Below, piece by piece: positions 1 to 12,250 of a DNA stretch of 64,000 nucleotides. Numbering within the stretch: the first letter of the stretch is position 1; the number at the start of each line of letters is the position of its first letter. The notes below the pieces were generated by a model that saw only the letters and a program-made list of their open reading frames with translations, ran no database searches and was not told the DNA's origin. A program made the position numbers and the translations under genes. The stretch covers positions 10,694,201-10,758,200 of the forward strand of contig CM068314.1 of assembly GCA_034766995.1 (NCBI GenBank), in the 5' to 3' direction. Source of the stretch: Acanthacorydalis orientalis (Eukaryota; Arthropoda; Insecta; Megaloptera; Corydalidae).

Positions 1-3000
1 TTTATTTCAGAATTAAGTCTGGCTTAAGTTTAAACACTAGAATGTTTTCTGTATCTAAGATTCGTCTTTTTGATATCCCTCGCATATAAAACATATTCCA
101 CACAGGTTAATACGAAAATTGAGTTTACTGGCATAGATATTTTCTCGTGTAATTTCTCATGTTTTTATTTACAAAGATACTAACATTGATTTAATATGTT
201 GTCCTGCTCATCTTCGCTATTTTAGATAAGTTAAAAGCCTTTTTTCCACTATAAAATAACAAGAGTGCCATTCTCAGGTAAATACTAACGACCCAATTTG
301 CAGTGGATGACACTTATACCAAAACTAGTAGTGTAGAACAGACAGTTAATCCTTAAATATGAAGAAAAAACAGATCAACGTATCAACGGGATTACAAATA
401 TAAATCATGCAATGATTTAATACTTTAAAACTGCCAATCGTTAATCTTCTATTTTTTATATTTCTATATTTAAAAAAAAAAACACCGTCTTTGAACTTTT
501 TTCGGTTAAATATCGTATATTTTTATAGAATGATGATTAATTATAAAAACTATAGTTTAATAAGAATATTTTTAATGATGAGATAATAAAATTTTAAAAC
601 TGTTCTTTCCTTAAAACTACAGAATATTTAATACGTGCAATTAAAAATTTTTATTAGTTTCTTAACATAAAATAAACATTAATTGAAATTCCAGTATACC
701 AGAGTAAAAGTTATGTCTTCGATAAGTCGGTTATAATAAAATGAAAAAAAAAATTTTAATTCTACTAAAAAATAAACATATTTCAAATGTATAAACTACT
801 TTATAAAAAATTAATCAAAAAATTGATAAAATACAATTTATCAACGTTTTTTTAATGATCATAAAAATTTATCATTCTAGTAATTAATATTCTATTATTT
901 AAATTTGTCAGATATAAAATTGTATATTCATTCGTTGTAATAATCGTGAAAAAAAATTTTTTGTCCGTTTATTTTTGTATTCGAAACGTCAAACTATAAA
1001 ATATTATATTAAAATATAAAAAAGTAAATATTGTGCCATCGATGTTGGCAAACATCTGTGCAATACATTTTTAAATTTACCCTTAACGACTATATTTCAA
1101 GCAACGGATGAAATAATTACTTTTTAACCAGCGCCATCCGCCAGTCCATCCACTGTGGTAATATTTTTTTTTCTCGCGCATCACAAACAAGGCAATATAC
1201 GCGTTTGCCATTAACGCCCATTTCACCACCTGTCCGCCAGGTTTATTGCTGGTGGTGCTGCAAGCGATTCATTAGTCTAATCTAGATGATGCTCTGGTGA
1301 TCATATCTCGCCTGTGGCACAGTAGCATTCAAGCCGTCGCTACCATTTGTAACTGTTTACGAATCAGTTAATCTGATTTTTGTCAGTACCTATACGCACA
1401 TAATATTAAGGCGTTGGAATTACGACGAACGTGTTGAAACGATGCGGAATAAATATATATATACATCGTTATTTACAACAAAATTAGAATTTAACTTCGT
1501 AAGAAAAAATGTAGAGCGGAATATATGAGAATATTGATTTTTTTGGCGTGTTGAAATATTTTTTTAGTACAAAAAGGAAGTTTCAAAAACATAACTTATA
1601 TTCCTGAACATACATATATATACACACACATTTATATATATATATATATATAGCCAAATAAAACTTTTGTTCCTGAAATACTTCCTTATCTCATAAAGTT
1701 AACGTTTAATAAACGCATTGTATCATTTTAAAAGTATATCTAAAAAATCTTAAATATGAACTCTTTATTAAATAATATTAATTTAAAACAATTGTACATA
1801 ATTAATATTTCCATAAAATTGTTTATAAAATATGTATTTTCATATACCAAATACAAATTTTTATCTAAAAGATTTAAAATAGAACTCATTACTTAAGATT
1901 TGATTTTTTTCATTTAATTTCAATGTTTATACCGAATAAAAAAAATAGAATGAAAAATTGTCTGTTTTAAATATTAAAAATAATTCTAAGCTGATTTTAC
2001 TTCACCATTCAATTAACTTATCTTCTTTAATTCGCATATATTTTTTATTCAAAGCCATTGATTTATATCCAAAAAAGAAAACAAGAAAAACGACGAATAT
2101 TATTTAATAATATTATGTTTTTCTCTGTTTTCAAATAATAATAATTTCGCATTTTTTAAAGTGTAATTTACAAATGACTTTACAATAAAAAATATCTTTA
2201 CATAAATAATTACATATTTTTTTTACTCACGCCTTCAAAATTGATAAATAGTTTTCATAAAGCTGATTTACAGGAATTCATAACACGTATCACAAGGAAC
2301 ATTATTTTTTTAAGACTTAACAGATTAAAAATAATATTTACGATGGAAAATCTAATCTAATTACAATGTATCAATCTTTGTAATACAACTATATAAATAA
2401 AATTTTTCAAAATGTCCGAAAACGGGTTAAAAATGAAAGTAATTAATGAATATTCCCGAAATTATCATAAGATGAACATATCATTTAGTATTTGTGATTC
2501 GAAAAAGTTAATTTGTTTGAAGGTAATTATAACAAATGTAATAAGATATTATTTAAGTGCACGGCGATAAATTGAAGTGAATTTTAATAATTTAGAGACA
2601 ATTTTAAAAAATAAGTTTTAAAAAACTTCCAAAAATTATTTATATACTCATAAAAAGAAGAATAAATCAAAATACATTAAACATACCTAAACATACGATA
2701 TGACAGATGTAGAACAACTTCAAACACTCACCTGTAACAAATAAAACAATATTAGTTAATAATCATGAATAATATTTGGAATAAAAAAATACATTTTGTC
2801 CTATCTGTTTTATATTATATAACAGATTTTTATGTTATTTACTTAAATATATAAGTGATAATTAGTCTTTTAAGTAAAATATAATTTATAATCATATATA
2901 AAATAACAATCAAACTACATTGACAATATCAAGCTGCTGCTATAAATAGAAAATAATTTTCTGCAAAAGGATATTTAATTTTTCTTAGAAGACAAATTAA

Positions 3001-3051
3001 CAAGAATGTTGTTTCAATAAAACACATGAAGAACATTAAAACTGGTACCAG
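1..3051. other. AT-rich intergenic DNA, no gene seen
   Basis: No convincing exon, RNA gene or transposon end was found. The only compositional break is a GC-richer patch at about 1,125-1,445, where CpG and CCACC-type words are frequent; it has no long open frame and no splice-bounded exon I can recognise. It could be regulatory DNA. Confidence 0.5.
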
Positions 3052-3152
3052 AAAAAAAAGAGAGAAAGACAGAGAGAGGCAGAGAGAAAGTGTCAGGGAG
3101 AAAGAGGCAGGGGCAAAGAGATTCAGACAGAGGCAGAGTTAGAGAGTGAAAG
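3052..3152. repeat. Purine-rich GA/GAGA tract
   Basis: About 100 bases almost free of pyrimidines on the + strand, built from irregular AGAGA and AGGCAG units. GAGA-type tracts can bind GAGA factor in insects, but it may equally be a decayed simple repeat. Confidence 0.7.
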
Positions 3153-3624
3153 TGTGTATTTTTTAATAAACTTTCGATACTTTTTCATAAAAGCACTTTT
3201 CATATTTAATAAGATCAATAGATAAATTTAAATGGAAGAGTACTAGTTTTACAAAAAATAAAATTGATATATTTCAACATAGTATATAGATTTATTTTAT
3301 ATCAGGAAAAAGCAATATGAAAAGAAATATTATTCTGGTTGTAGTCACATTTATATTTACTTCTATTCACTTTACATCATTTCATTGAAATTAAATATGA
3401 AAACCTCTCCAGTTCAAAAGACTACTTTCTATAGTATTATACTATTTTTAAGTGCTCTTGTAGCCTTCGAACTGTATATATCTTTAACACTTTATTATAA
3501 CGTTGGCGTTATCATACTTTTACATTTAGGTTTAGTTTAGTCGATTAAACATAACCACGTCACTAAGCAAAGTAATATAAAAATATAATTCAAAATAATA
3601 GCATCGACGATGAACTTTTATCAC

Positions 3625-3625
<1 letters not shown>

Positions 3626-3707
<82 letters not shown>

Positions 3708-3708
3708 G
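3626..3708. repeat. Compound (AT)n-(CATA)n-(AT)n microsatellite
   Basis: An AT run, six CATA units and a second AT run follow each other without a break. It creates a false Tyr-Ile reading frame on the - strand. Confidence 0.95.
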
Positions 3709-3805
3709 GAATTATAAAAATAAAGAAGAAAATTCCTGTTAACAGAAATAATTTATCATAATTAACACTGGCGTTGATTAGTTCAGAACAATAACTTATA
3801 CAGGA

Positions 3806-3809
<4 letters not shown>

Positions 3810-3872
<63 letters not shown>

Positions 3873-3879
3873 TATATAC
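3810..3879. repeat. (AT)n microsatellite
   Basis: Nearly pure AT dinucleotides with one AAA interruption near the end. Confidence 0.95.
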
Positions 3880-3959
3880 TGTATCCGTTACAAATCTCTA
3901 ATCCGTAAATTAAATTGACAACGTATAAACGAGTCACACGAAATACCGGGAATCGAAGC

Positions 3960-4440
3960 AATACAATGTAATTATCTCAATTCTAGTAACTCGACTATAC
4001 TTGATATTGAAACCGATATTGGATTATCGTCTATATCTATCCCGTTAAATATTCCCGCGACATCAGGAACGCGATCGGTAACGCAATGGCATCACATCAC
4101 CCCCGCAGTTGAACGAACGACGCTCACGAATACGAACTAAATAATTCGTTAGCTGTTCTCGACCCTCCGTTCGAAAAAGAACACGAAGAAGACAATTACA
4201 GAAACAACCACCGTCCCCTCGAGGCCTATTCCGAGCCGCGATTTCCTTTTGCATCTCATTTAATTTATTAGGCAGCCCGAAGGTGACTAATATTGTTATA
4301 TTTTATTTCTTGTTTGCAAACTTGTTATGTTCTGTACAAAAATGTATAAGTAAAAAGCATCGCCGCTATTGTTTTTGTTGCGAAAACGCATTTCGGCCGT
4401 TTTTCTGTATTATTTATGACGGTGTCGTTGTTTACATACA
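3960..4440. other. GC-richer island, function unknown
   Basis: CpG-containing words are common here, unlike the flanks. A 63-codon frame exists on the - strand (4,063-4,254) but resembles nothing I know. Possible regulatory DNA or untranslated exon. Confidence 0.3.
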
Positions 4441-4777
4441 ACTGAAATCTTTATAGCATCTCCTCAGGTTATTTGAATTGTGAAACGAACCAAGTACACG
4501 TCCTAAACAAAAACAGTTTCGTCTATGACTTTAAGGATATCTGTAATATTTTTCTACTTACAAGATTTTAATACGCAATCACTTTGATAGGTGCCGATGA
4601 AAAATAAGATAACTTTCTTACATGTTTTATAAAGAACGCAAAATATTTTTCTAATCAAAATTATCAATAATTATCAACAATATAATATAACATTCAATTC
4701 TCTACATTTATACTAAATTATTCAAATGTGTTCATTAGATTTGTAATATTATGATTATTGATAATTTCCAATAAAAA

Positions 4778-4895
4778 TTATACGACTTACATTTTACACC
4801 GATTATTTTTGTGTTGAATTTGTCAACTTCTGTTATTTGTTAGGGAAGCACTGAGCGGGAATCAAAGCCCCCTGATATTATAAATAAAAAAAGTA
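4778..4895 (+). repeat. Dispersed repeat family 2, copy 1
   Basis: This stretch matches 10,205-10,372 over blocks such as GATTATTTTTGTG, TCTGTTATTTGTTA, GAGCGGGAA and AAAGCCCCCTG. The two copies are diverged and the family's ends are not clear. It looks like an old mobile element of unknown class. Confidence 0.55.
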
Positions 4896-4963
4896 TTTTA
4901 TTGCAGAGCACATAAGTTAATCAATTTTCTTTATTACTTAATACACATTTTACTTAATTAACA

Positions 4964-5115
4964 GTTTCACAAATGAATTCCTTTTTCATTCCACAAACAA
5001 CAAAAATTTCTAGTCAAAAATATTTTATAAATCAATATTGATTCTTTTTGACAGTTTTGTGCATTTAGATAACGATTCTATCATCTCCAGAGGGTTAATG
5101 TACGGAAAAATCTAA
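4964..5115. mobile_element. Palindromic repeat family 1, copy A
   Basis: The copy carries the family's left arm (TTTCACAAATGAATTC, then TTTTTCATTCCACAAAC, then a TCAAAAAT block) and the loop words GTGCATTTAGATAACG and TCATC-CAGAGG. No right arm is visible, so it is truncated. See the family entry at 10,972. Confidence 0.65.
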
Positions 5116-5244
5116 TTAGTAATATTAATATTTAAAATATTACAATTTTTTCACAAAAATGTCCATTAAGTAATTAGAAAATAAATAACTTTTTTAAAAA
5201 ATGAAAAGCAATAAATACAAAAATGTTTTGAATTATCAATTATA

Positions 5245-5279
<35 letters not shown>

Positions 5280-6611
5280 GAATATATTATAAAGTTTTGT
5301 TAAGGGTTTATTTTTCTGCCCATGTCTAACCCTTACTCGCAGTTATTAAATCGTACCCTTCTCAAAACTGTAGCATGAATTTAATAGAGAAGAAACAAAC
5401 GATTATCTTAATTAGAAACATTAAAGATAAGCGTAATAAATAAGTGTAAATTATATATATTAAAAACAATAAAAGTGTCACGATTTGAATTTAATTGTGT
5501 AAAAATATTTCTTGGCTAGTAAAACGGCATGAAAGGAAAAAAATCATACTTTGAATATTCCATATCAACTATTAACATACAAAAACGACAGTTTTGACAT
5601 TAATCAAGTCAATTATAAACTACCCTCACTGAACACTTCATAATATCAATTACAGCCGCATTAAATCCACAACCTGAAAATGCAGTTACTCATTCGATCA
5701 TTCGATTCACATTGTATGTCGACTACGTACACCCAACTACAAATATTATAAACATACATATATATTTTATGGTTTCAAATTAATTATACTGTCATGAAAT
5801 TTGTTGAATAGAATTTGAGTTGAAAATGTACACTTAAATTAAAAATAAATGGTAATGTTCGTTTTGGATAGAACAATCTTAGATATTCCTTTTTAAACAG
5901 TTTTTTTTAAAAAAAAACAAATCTAATAATGTATGAAAGGGTAATATATGATGATAATAATAAAAAATCTATATTATAACTAAGGCTATCTTTTAAAGTG
6001 CCATAACTGATTCGTTAATTTAAATTCCGATTGGCAAACACAGAGTTTCATCATTTTACACAAATCTTCATAACAGAATAAAATTTCTCTATTAAAAAAA
6101 TATGAAAATATATAATAATAACCATATTAAATTCCTTATTAAGATATACTACATACTTTAATAAATTCATAAATATTTGAAATTAACTTATTTCGAATAA
6201 AATTAATTTTATCACAGCATTTGTTACTTATTTTCATTATCATATGTTTTATAGAAAAATTAAAAAAATCATTACATTGTATTATGTACACATTTGAAAA
6301 TCAATTATGAAATACAATTATAAGATACTGAATATACAAAAATAAATCAAAATTGAACTGACGATTTATAAGTTGATACCACAAAACTGACAAAATGATC
6401 TCGTTTGTGGTATCAACCCAATAGTGTACTTCAGATGTAATATTCAAGCGCATCCTTTGTAAATATTTATCTGTTTGTTTTACAACGAGATAAACCACAT
6501 TCAAAAGCGAAATTTTATCGATATGTGAGCAATGGATTGAACATTTAATATGTTTCATATATTTTTAATACAGTATAAAAAGAACGTTTGCTGATATGTT
6601 CATATAATATT
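5116..6611. other. AT-rich intergenic DNA, no gene seen
   Basis: It contains a short (AT)n run at 5,240-5,279 and otherwise low-complexity AT-rich sequence. I see no exon or transposon remnant. Confidence 0.5.
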
Positions 6612-6766
6612 AGATTGGTAGAAGAATAATTTCGATTTATGACATTTAAATTCATATACATTTTTCTATCCTAGCTGTTTTAAGTAGTCCAGAACTGTTG
6701 GATGACTAAAGCCTAACTTTTGTACAAACTCTCGAATTGGTGTGAGTGGTTATGACAACTATTTTT
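6612..6766 (-). mobile_element. Mariner family M1, 3'-end fragment
   Basis: The left edge is a mariner-like terminal repeat (TTAGATTGGTAGAAGAATAA). Read on the - strand it encodes a helix-turn-helix remnant, roughly FSHPTVLDYLKQL, followed directly by the terminal repeat. The same join of helix-turn-helix to terminus is seen at 18,825-19,210 and 23,149-23,611, so the catalytic domain was lost before these copies spread. Confidence 0.75.
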
Positions 6767-6782
6767 AATTAAAATATTTTTT

Positions 6783-7214
6783 CGTTGTTTTAAGATTTTG
6801 AAGTGCCAGTCTTAAAATTTAAAACACTATATTTCTTAGTCAATCAATTAGTATAATCTCACTAAATAGTAGTAAACACGATGATGTCTAAAAAGTAGTA
6901 TATTAGGCATTGCATGCTTTTTGAATATATGTTAAAAAATGATGCCGAAGACATAAAAATAATTATTTTAGCTTTGGAGGAAGATGCTGTGACACATAAA
7001 ACATGCAAAAAATGCTGGAACAGTGGAAGAGGTCTGAAAATACATTAAAACTTCATAGACTCAAACCTGCTATCTTTTTTTCTACAGGGGATTTGTCAAT
7101 CATCTTAATTATATAAAATAATGGAAAATACTTTGAAGATTGAAATGTATTCCATTTTTTCGTAAATATTCATTTCTTATTAAGAAGACACCGAATTAAT
7201 TTGTATGCCTAATA
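6783..7214 (+). mobile_element. Mariner family M2 deletion derivative, copy 1
   Basis: The sequence matches 49,090-49,758 almost throughout, beginning at TTTTAAGATTTTGAAGTGCC and ending at ACACCGAATTAATTTGT. The frame from 6,884 (MSKK, stop, YIRHCMLFEY) resembles a mariner N-terminus of the HIRHCILYEF type. It then jumps to a 3'-terminal part, so the centre is missing. It lies directly beside a fragment of a different mariner family. Confidence 0.75.
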
Positions 7215-8400
7215 TGTTATTATATATTAAAGTTTCTTTTAAAGATATTTCGTAAAAATTCGATTCTTTATTGAGTTGAAAAGATATTTTATGGACAGAC
7301 TTATTTCAGTCACAGATTTTAAAGTGACTTCTAATTTTATTCGGGTACCAATTCCAATAAGATATCAGATTTTTGAAGATTTATTGCTGATTCGTTCTAG
7401 GAATTGACACTAAATTATCATCTATATTTTTTTCCAGAGATAGAACTTAATAAAGTCAATAATTAAAAATTTCATATTTCAAAGATATTTTTAATGTAAA
7501 TTAATAACAAAACAATTTATAAAAAAGTGTCTACAATTCTCAAAACTTTCAGACAGAAATTCCTAGGACACCAATGCATGTTCTAGAAATTTAATAGAAG
7601 AAACTATTATATAATGATTACAATAATAGTTTTTAGCAATATGAGGTTTAATTTAAATTCACTTTCACAAACATTTTTTTTTAAATAGATAATTACTGTT
7701 TTAAATGTCAATCATTTTAAATGTCATTTATACACATTTCAATAGTAATTTCTTTATCCTCAGAGGGATAAGCTAAAGACCAGAATTAATTATCAATTCT
7801 TAATTATTTCTAGTTCTACTTTTAGAGGTTTTTATACCTTATCCATGTGCTAACAGTTTAAAATCTACGTAAAATATCTTAAGACACCGAACGTCAAAAC
7901 TAATCCTAGAAAAAACGAAATAGTTTCCAAGATTTCTATGGAGATTTTAAATAATTCTAATAGTACACAAGTAATTTGTGACAGTCTGTATTTAATGAGG
8001 TGCGAATATTGAGATAAATTAAGTAAATGAAATACTTTCTTTTAACTGATAAGCTGGTATATCCATTACTTTCAAATTTCTTAAAATATTTATAATACTT
8101 TGAGAACTAAATATCTAAGTCATATAACTGACATTTAATTTCTCGATCATGCCATAAATAATTTACAAGAAAATTAAAAACAAATAGAATAAATTTAGAT
8201 AATCAAAATGAATCTAAGAAATGATATTTATTTCACAAAACTTGCTCTATCGATTTTATTAGGAAACTGTGTTGAGTTTAATTTTTTTTCAACAATCTTA
8301 TTTTTTTTATATAATTACAAATCTTTAATCTTATGAAATTAAGAAACAAAACTGATTCTATCTAAGATTACAAATAAATTTAATGCATTTTATACACACA

Positions 8401-8403
<3 letters not shown>
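7215..8403. other. AT-rich intergenic DNA, no gene seen
   Basis: I found no exon, RNA gene or mobile element that I could support. Confidence 0.5.

Positions 8404-8454
<51 letters not shown>
8404..8454. repeat. (AT)n microsatellite
   Basis: Pure AT run forming the left flank of the GC-richer island at 8,455-8,826. Confidence 0.95.
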
Positions 8455-8455
<1 letters not shown>

Positions 8456-8821
8456 TTATTAAACCGATTCCAAACGATCGAATGAAATAATCGAACTGTG
8501 GTATTCGTTGACCGAATGAATTGTAATGTTTCGACAGACAACGATGAAAAATTAGCATATTATGCACCGATAGACGGTGTGCGAGAGTCATGTGCCGTTG
8601 GCGAATCGGACGCCGGTGTTGATGCTCTGCACTGGTGATGGTTAAGGTGGTAGATATACAACACAGTATCAATTATGATGTGCAGACCCACTAATTGGAT
8701 TTACTCCGTTGGCATAAATTAACTCGACATGCCATTTATTGCGAAATTACATCGCCGGTACGAAATCACATTCAAATCACTCCGTACTATTGTATGTATG
8801 TGATCTCACATACGGTCATAA

Positions 8822-8826
<5 letters not shown>
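8455..8826. other. GC-richer island between two (AT)n tracts
   Basis: About 370 bases of near-balanced composition bounded on both sides by long AT tracts. It contains homeodomain-core words (CACTAATTGGATTTA) and CpG words such as GACGCCGG. No credible reading frame. A regulatory element is possible. Confidence 0.3.
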
Positions 8827-8885
<59 letters not shown>

Positions 8886-8886
8886 T
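8827..8886. repeat. (AT)n microsatellite
   Basis: AT run with one G interruption; right flank of the island at 8,455-8,826. Confidence 0.95.
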
Positions 8887-9904
8887 AAAACTACAAAAAT
8901 GGTATAAAGTCAGTAGATCAAGAACATACATTCTATTCGAAAAATTAACTTAAAAGTAAAATAAAGACAGACGAAATTGAGCAACAATTTTACAGAAAAT
9001 AGTAAAAAGATTGATAAATTATAAATCTTTATCTCAAATTAAAATATTTTTATAAATTTAAACAAGTATCATGATTTTTCGTGTTAAGATTTTTACATAA
9101 TATAAGTAAATATTATAGGGTTTAACTGAAATACAAAAGAAAATATTTAAGTAATCTAAGAGATCGAAATTATATTTAAATTAATATTGAATGATGTATA
9201 TGTATTATTGTTGATTAATATTGTAACTAAAATGATTTTCAGTATAACCCAACTAAATCTTTATAATGAATATAAAAATTGTAATTCTTATAGTTTTTGT
9301 ACATAAAAACTCAAATAAAAGAATTATTTTAATGATAAACCTCAAATAAAAAGTGATAATCAAATAAGTAGAACGAAATTAATTCTAGAATATTTTTCTT
9401 CTTAGAAATTTAAAAAAAAATAAGAGTAACATTAAATAGTCGTTCTTTATTGATATTATTTCTTACTAGGAACATCTTATTTTAACACTCGACAGTAATA
9501 TTATTATAAGAATTATTTTCATTCATAGAATTTAATATATTTTACAAATAATTTCAATACTTAAGAAACCCGGATTTTATTAATTTAAAAATGATCAATA
9601 ATTGATTACTGACAATTTGAATTTTCATTTATGCGCCGTTGGATAGAAATACTTTCATTCTTCGGAAGACAATGTTCTGAAAATTTCAGATTTTGTTTTT
9701 AGATCAATCACAGTTTTTATATTTCAGCGCTTTAATAATAATAGCATCATCAATGCAAACCGCATAAACAATAGTTATAAAATTCCAAAAGAAATTCTTG
9801 AATATTTTTCATTTAAAAAAATGTAGGCTATAAATCTTTCTAATATAAATAATCTTTCTATATATAAAAAATAATTCCATCTTAAAATTTCGATAAAGCA
9901 ATTT
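8887..9904. other. AT-rich intergenic DNA, no gene seen
   Basis: No feature could be supported here. Confidence 0.5.
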
Positions 9905-10085
9905 TTTCGTGTAGACCACCTCCTCGCAGCCCCTCCCTCCCGCTACACTTTACAAGAAGCACGTTAACCATTTCCATTACCGATCACCAATGATTGGTTG
10001 ACGGATATCACGTGGTCTCTGTTGTGATTAGTTTATATTAGCCCCATATGTGCACCTCTCTCACGGTGTACAACAAAAGAAGTGT
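9905..10085. promoter_or_regulatory. Candidate regulatory island (CCAAT box and CACGTG E-box)
   Basis: A C-rich block (CCTCCTCGCAGCCCCTCC) is followed by a CCAAT motif on the - strand (GATTGGTTG) and a canonical CACGTG E-box, with CTCTCTCACGG nearby. No gene start can be tied to it, so this is an inference from composition and motifs. Confidence 0.3.
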
Positions 10086-10204
10086 ATACGATTTCAGTGT
10101 AAAACTGATAAGAAATTTATTCAAAATATTCTATTCATTAAAATTTCAGAATAAAAAATTTATTACACATTTTAACATTGTATTTTCTTGTTAATTTTTA
10201 TAAA

Positions 10205-10372
10205 CTTTTCTAATAAAAATTTTAAGACTCACATTTTACACAGATTATTTTTGCGTATAATTTGTTAATTTCTATTATTTGTTAAAGAAAAGCGAGCGAG
10301 AAAACCCCCCTCTGGGGTCGTAACCAGTAGATGTCAGAGCCCCCTGGTTTACAAAAAATAAATTAAATATAA
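10205..10372 (+). repeat. Dispersed repeat family 2, copy 2
   Basis: Homologous to 4,778-4,895. This copy also holds CCCCCCTCTGGGG and TCAGAGCCCCCTGG. Just downstream, CATAAAATGTAAAA recurs at about 10,410 and 10,592, suggesting an internal duplication of the same element. Confidence 0.55.
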
Positions 10373-10971
10373 TTATGTCAATTTTTTATATATACAAGTA
10401 ATTAAGGTTCTCATAAAATGTAAAAGTCGTTTTTATGTTAGTTATCTTTGTATTTTTATATTGTCTGGCCTTTTCTTGTACAAAAACGTATGAAGAAAAT
10501 AGTGTACCAATAACTATTCTTGTCAAAATTTAATAATTTATATATAAATTTAATAGTGTCATATTTATATATATTTCAGCAGTATGGACGTCATAAAATG
10601 TAAAAAAACATTTTTCTGTTCTACTTTTTTTATATTGCTTGTTTTTTTTATATGAAATGAAAAATATATAAGATAAAAAATTTAGCGGAGAAATTAATTT
10701 TTCATGAAATAGTTGATGTACATAAATAACTTAAGTAAGGTATTATTAGATTTATACAAATCATTACAGACAAAGTTAGTACACTTGAGGATAATTTACT
10801 GAAGGTTGTGAATATCTAGAATATACTCGTATTAATTATGAAACAGTTTTTCCAGAAGAGTATAATCAACAGAAAACCTTAAAAAATTTATTACATTGAT
10901 AAATAATAATTACAATCGCAGAATATTACATTTCTAAATAAATTCGGTTACATTAACAACATCTGCACGAT
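10373..10971. other. AT-rich DNA, possible continuation of repeat family 2
   Basis: Two imperfect copies of a block centred on CATAAAATGTAAAA lie about 180 bases apart. Nothing else was recognised. Confidence 0.35.
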
Positions 10972-11400
10972 CCAGTTCTGACACTGTGGCTAAATTCACT
11001 TTCACAAATGAATTTATTTTTCATTAAACAAACTTAAGATTTTTCTGATCAAAAATGGTCAATAGTTTTTCGATCGTTGCTTATGTGCATTTTGATGATG
11101 TTAGAATCATCCTCAGAGCGACAAGATATAGAAAAATCTATTTCTTTGATATGAAATAGATCATATATAAACTTGTTTAACAACATATACATAGAAGAGA
11201 ACAGAACAGAATAAAAACATATTTTCCTGTTTCTTGATACTCCGAAGATAAAGAGATTTGCATCTAATTGCGCATGAACAAAAATTAATAAATGAATAAT
11301 AATAATTTATTAAACATTTTCGACCAGAATTTTTGTGGATTATGGAGTGAAAAATGAATTCATTTTAAGAATGATTAAGAATCAGTGTGTTGCAGAAAAA
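10972..11400. mobile_element. Palindromic repeat family 1, copy B (most complete)
   Basis: The left arm reads TTCTGACACTGTGG, TTCACTTTCACAAATGAATT, TTTTTCAT and TTTTCTGATCAAAAATG. The right arm (11,296-11,400) is its reverse complement with divergence: AATTTATTAAACATTTT, TTTTTGTGGATTATGGAGTG, AAAAATGAATTC and GTGTGTTGCAG. A loop of about 200 bases lies between. There is no reading frame, so it behaves like a non-autonomous foldback or MITE-type element. Related copies lie at 4,964, 14,880, 32,138, 34,020, 35,622, 41,492, 46,838, 51,470, 58,684, 60,672 and 62,566. I do not know its transposase class. Confidence 0.75.
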
Positions 11401-11453
11401 AATGATTATATGAAAATTTGCCTTAATTATATGACAAAGGCAAATTTATTAAA

Positions 11454-11454
<1 letters not shown>

Positions 11455-11492
<38 letters not shown>
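11455..11492. repeat. (AT)n microsatellite
   Basis: Pure AT run just downstream of palindromic copy B. Confidence 0.95.
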
Positions 11493-11495
<3 letters not shown>

Positions 11496-11579
11496 GACTT
11501 GTACAAAAAAATATTTGAAATAATAAAATCACTGAAAGCAAATATTAGTATTGATTAAAGTCCATTATAAGTGTTCAAA

Positions 11580-12250
11580 TATTCCTGCAAGTAAAAAGAA
11601 AGATACGACCCACTTTCAACTGCTTTCGGAAATGCGTCAGCGTTAAATAAGAGGTTAACTGTTTCGTTTCGTGGGAGCTGGCACACACACACGCATTAAC
11701 ATACACATCGATGAGCACTTACACAGTCACACGCACACACGCATAATAACAGTGGCGTAGTATATAACATGAACATGGGATGGCTTGAGGGATGGTGGCA
11801 TTCGAACGAAGTGATTGATGTACAACAGTCACGTGATGCGGCCATCGTTCGTGTATGGAAGGGTTGAGGTCAAAGTTGACCGCTGGTCATACATCGTGAC
11901 AGACGTCCTGCAGCGGCAACGGTCACCAATTTATAAACGAGAGTGTTTAAATTCCATTCGGACAGCTGTTGTTGCACGTACAGAGACACGCGTGTACGTA
12001 CACATACATACACGCGAACACACGTGCACACATGAAAATTTAAACAGAGCCGGAGTACAATGTGTGTAATGAAACCGCTTTATAACATATACATACATGC
12101 ATATAGGCCACTGGAGTTGGGGGCGTGTGGAAAACTTTATACTACATCAGTAAGTGTACGCATTCGTCTAGAGTGTTTTGTGTATAGGTGGCAATCCTGA
12201 TGTTTATATTTGACGTACCGGTGAGATGACTTTATTTTAAACTTGCCGTT
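11580..12250. promoter_or_regulatory. GC-richer island with candidate nuclear-receptor site
   Basis: A CpG- and CA-rich stretch. GGTCAAAGTTGACC at 11,868-11,881 is a perfect inverted repeat (GGTCAA and TTGACC, 2-base spacer) followed by TGGTCA, which resembles paired nuclear-receptor half sites. GACAGCTG supplies an E-box near 11,965. An 84-codon frame overlaps it but has no recognisable domain. Enhancer or promoter function is inferred. Confidence 0.3.

Noticed and set aside
3626..3961. Long Tyr-Ile repeat frames here and at many other (AT)n tracts
   Set aside because: They are translations of dinucleotide repeats with no supporting exon structure.
11815..12069. 84-codon frame as a gene
   Set aside because: It does not begin with ATG, its translation reflects CA-rich DNA (HIHTREHTCTHE), and no domain is recognisable.
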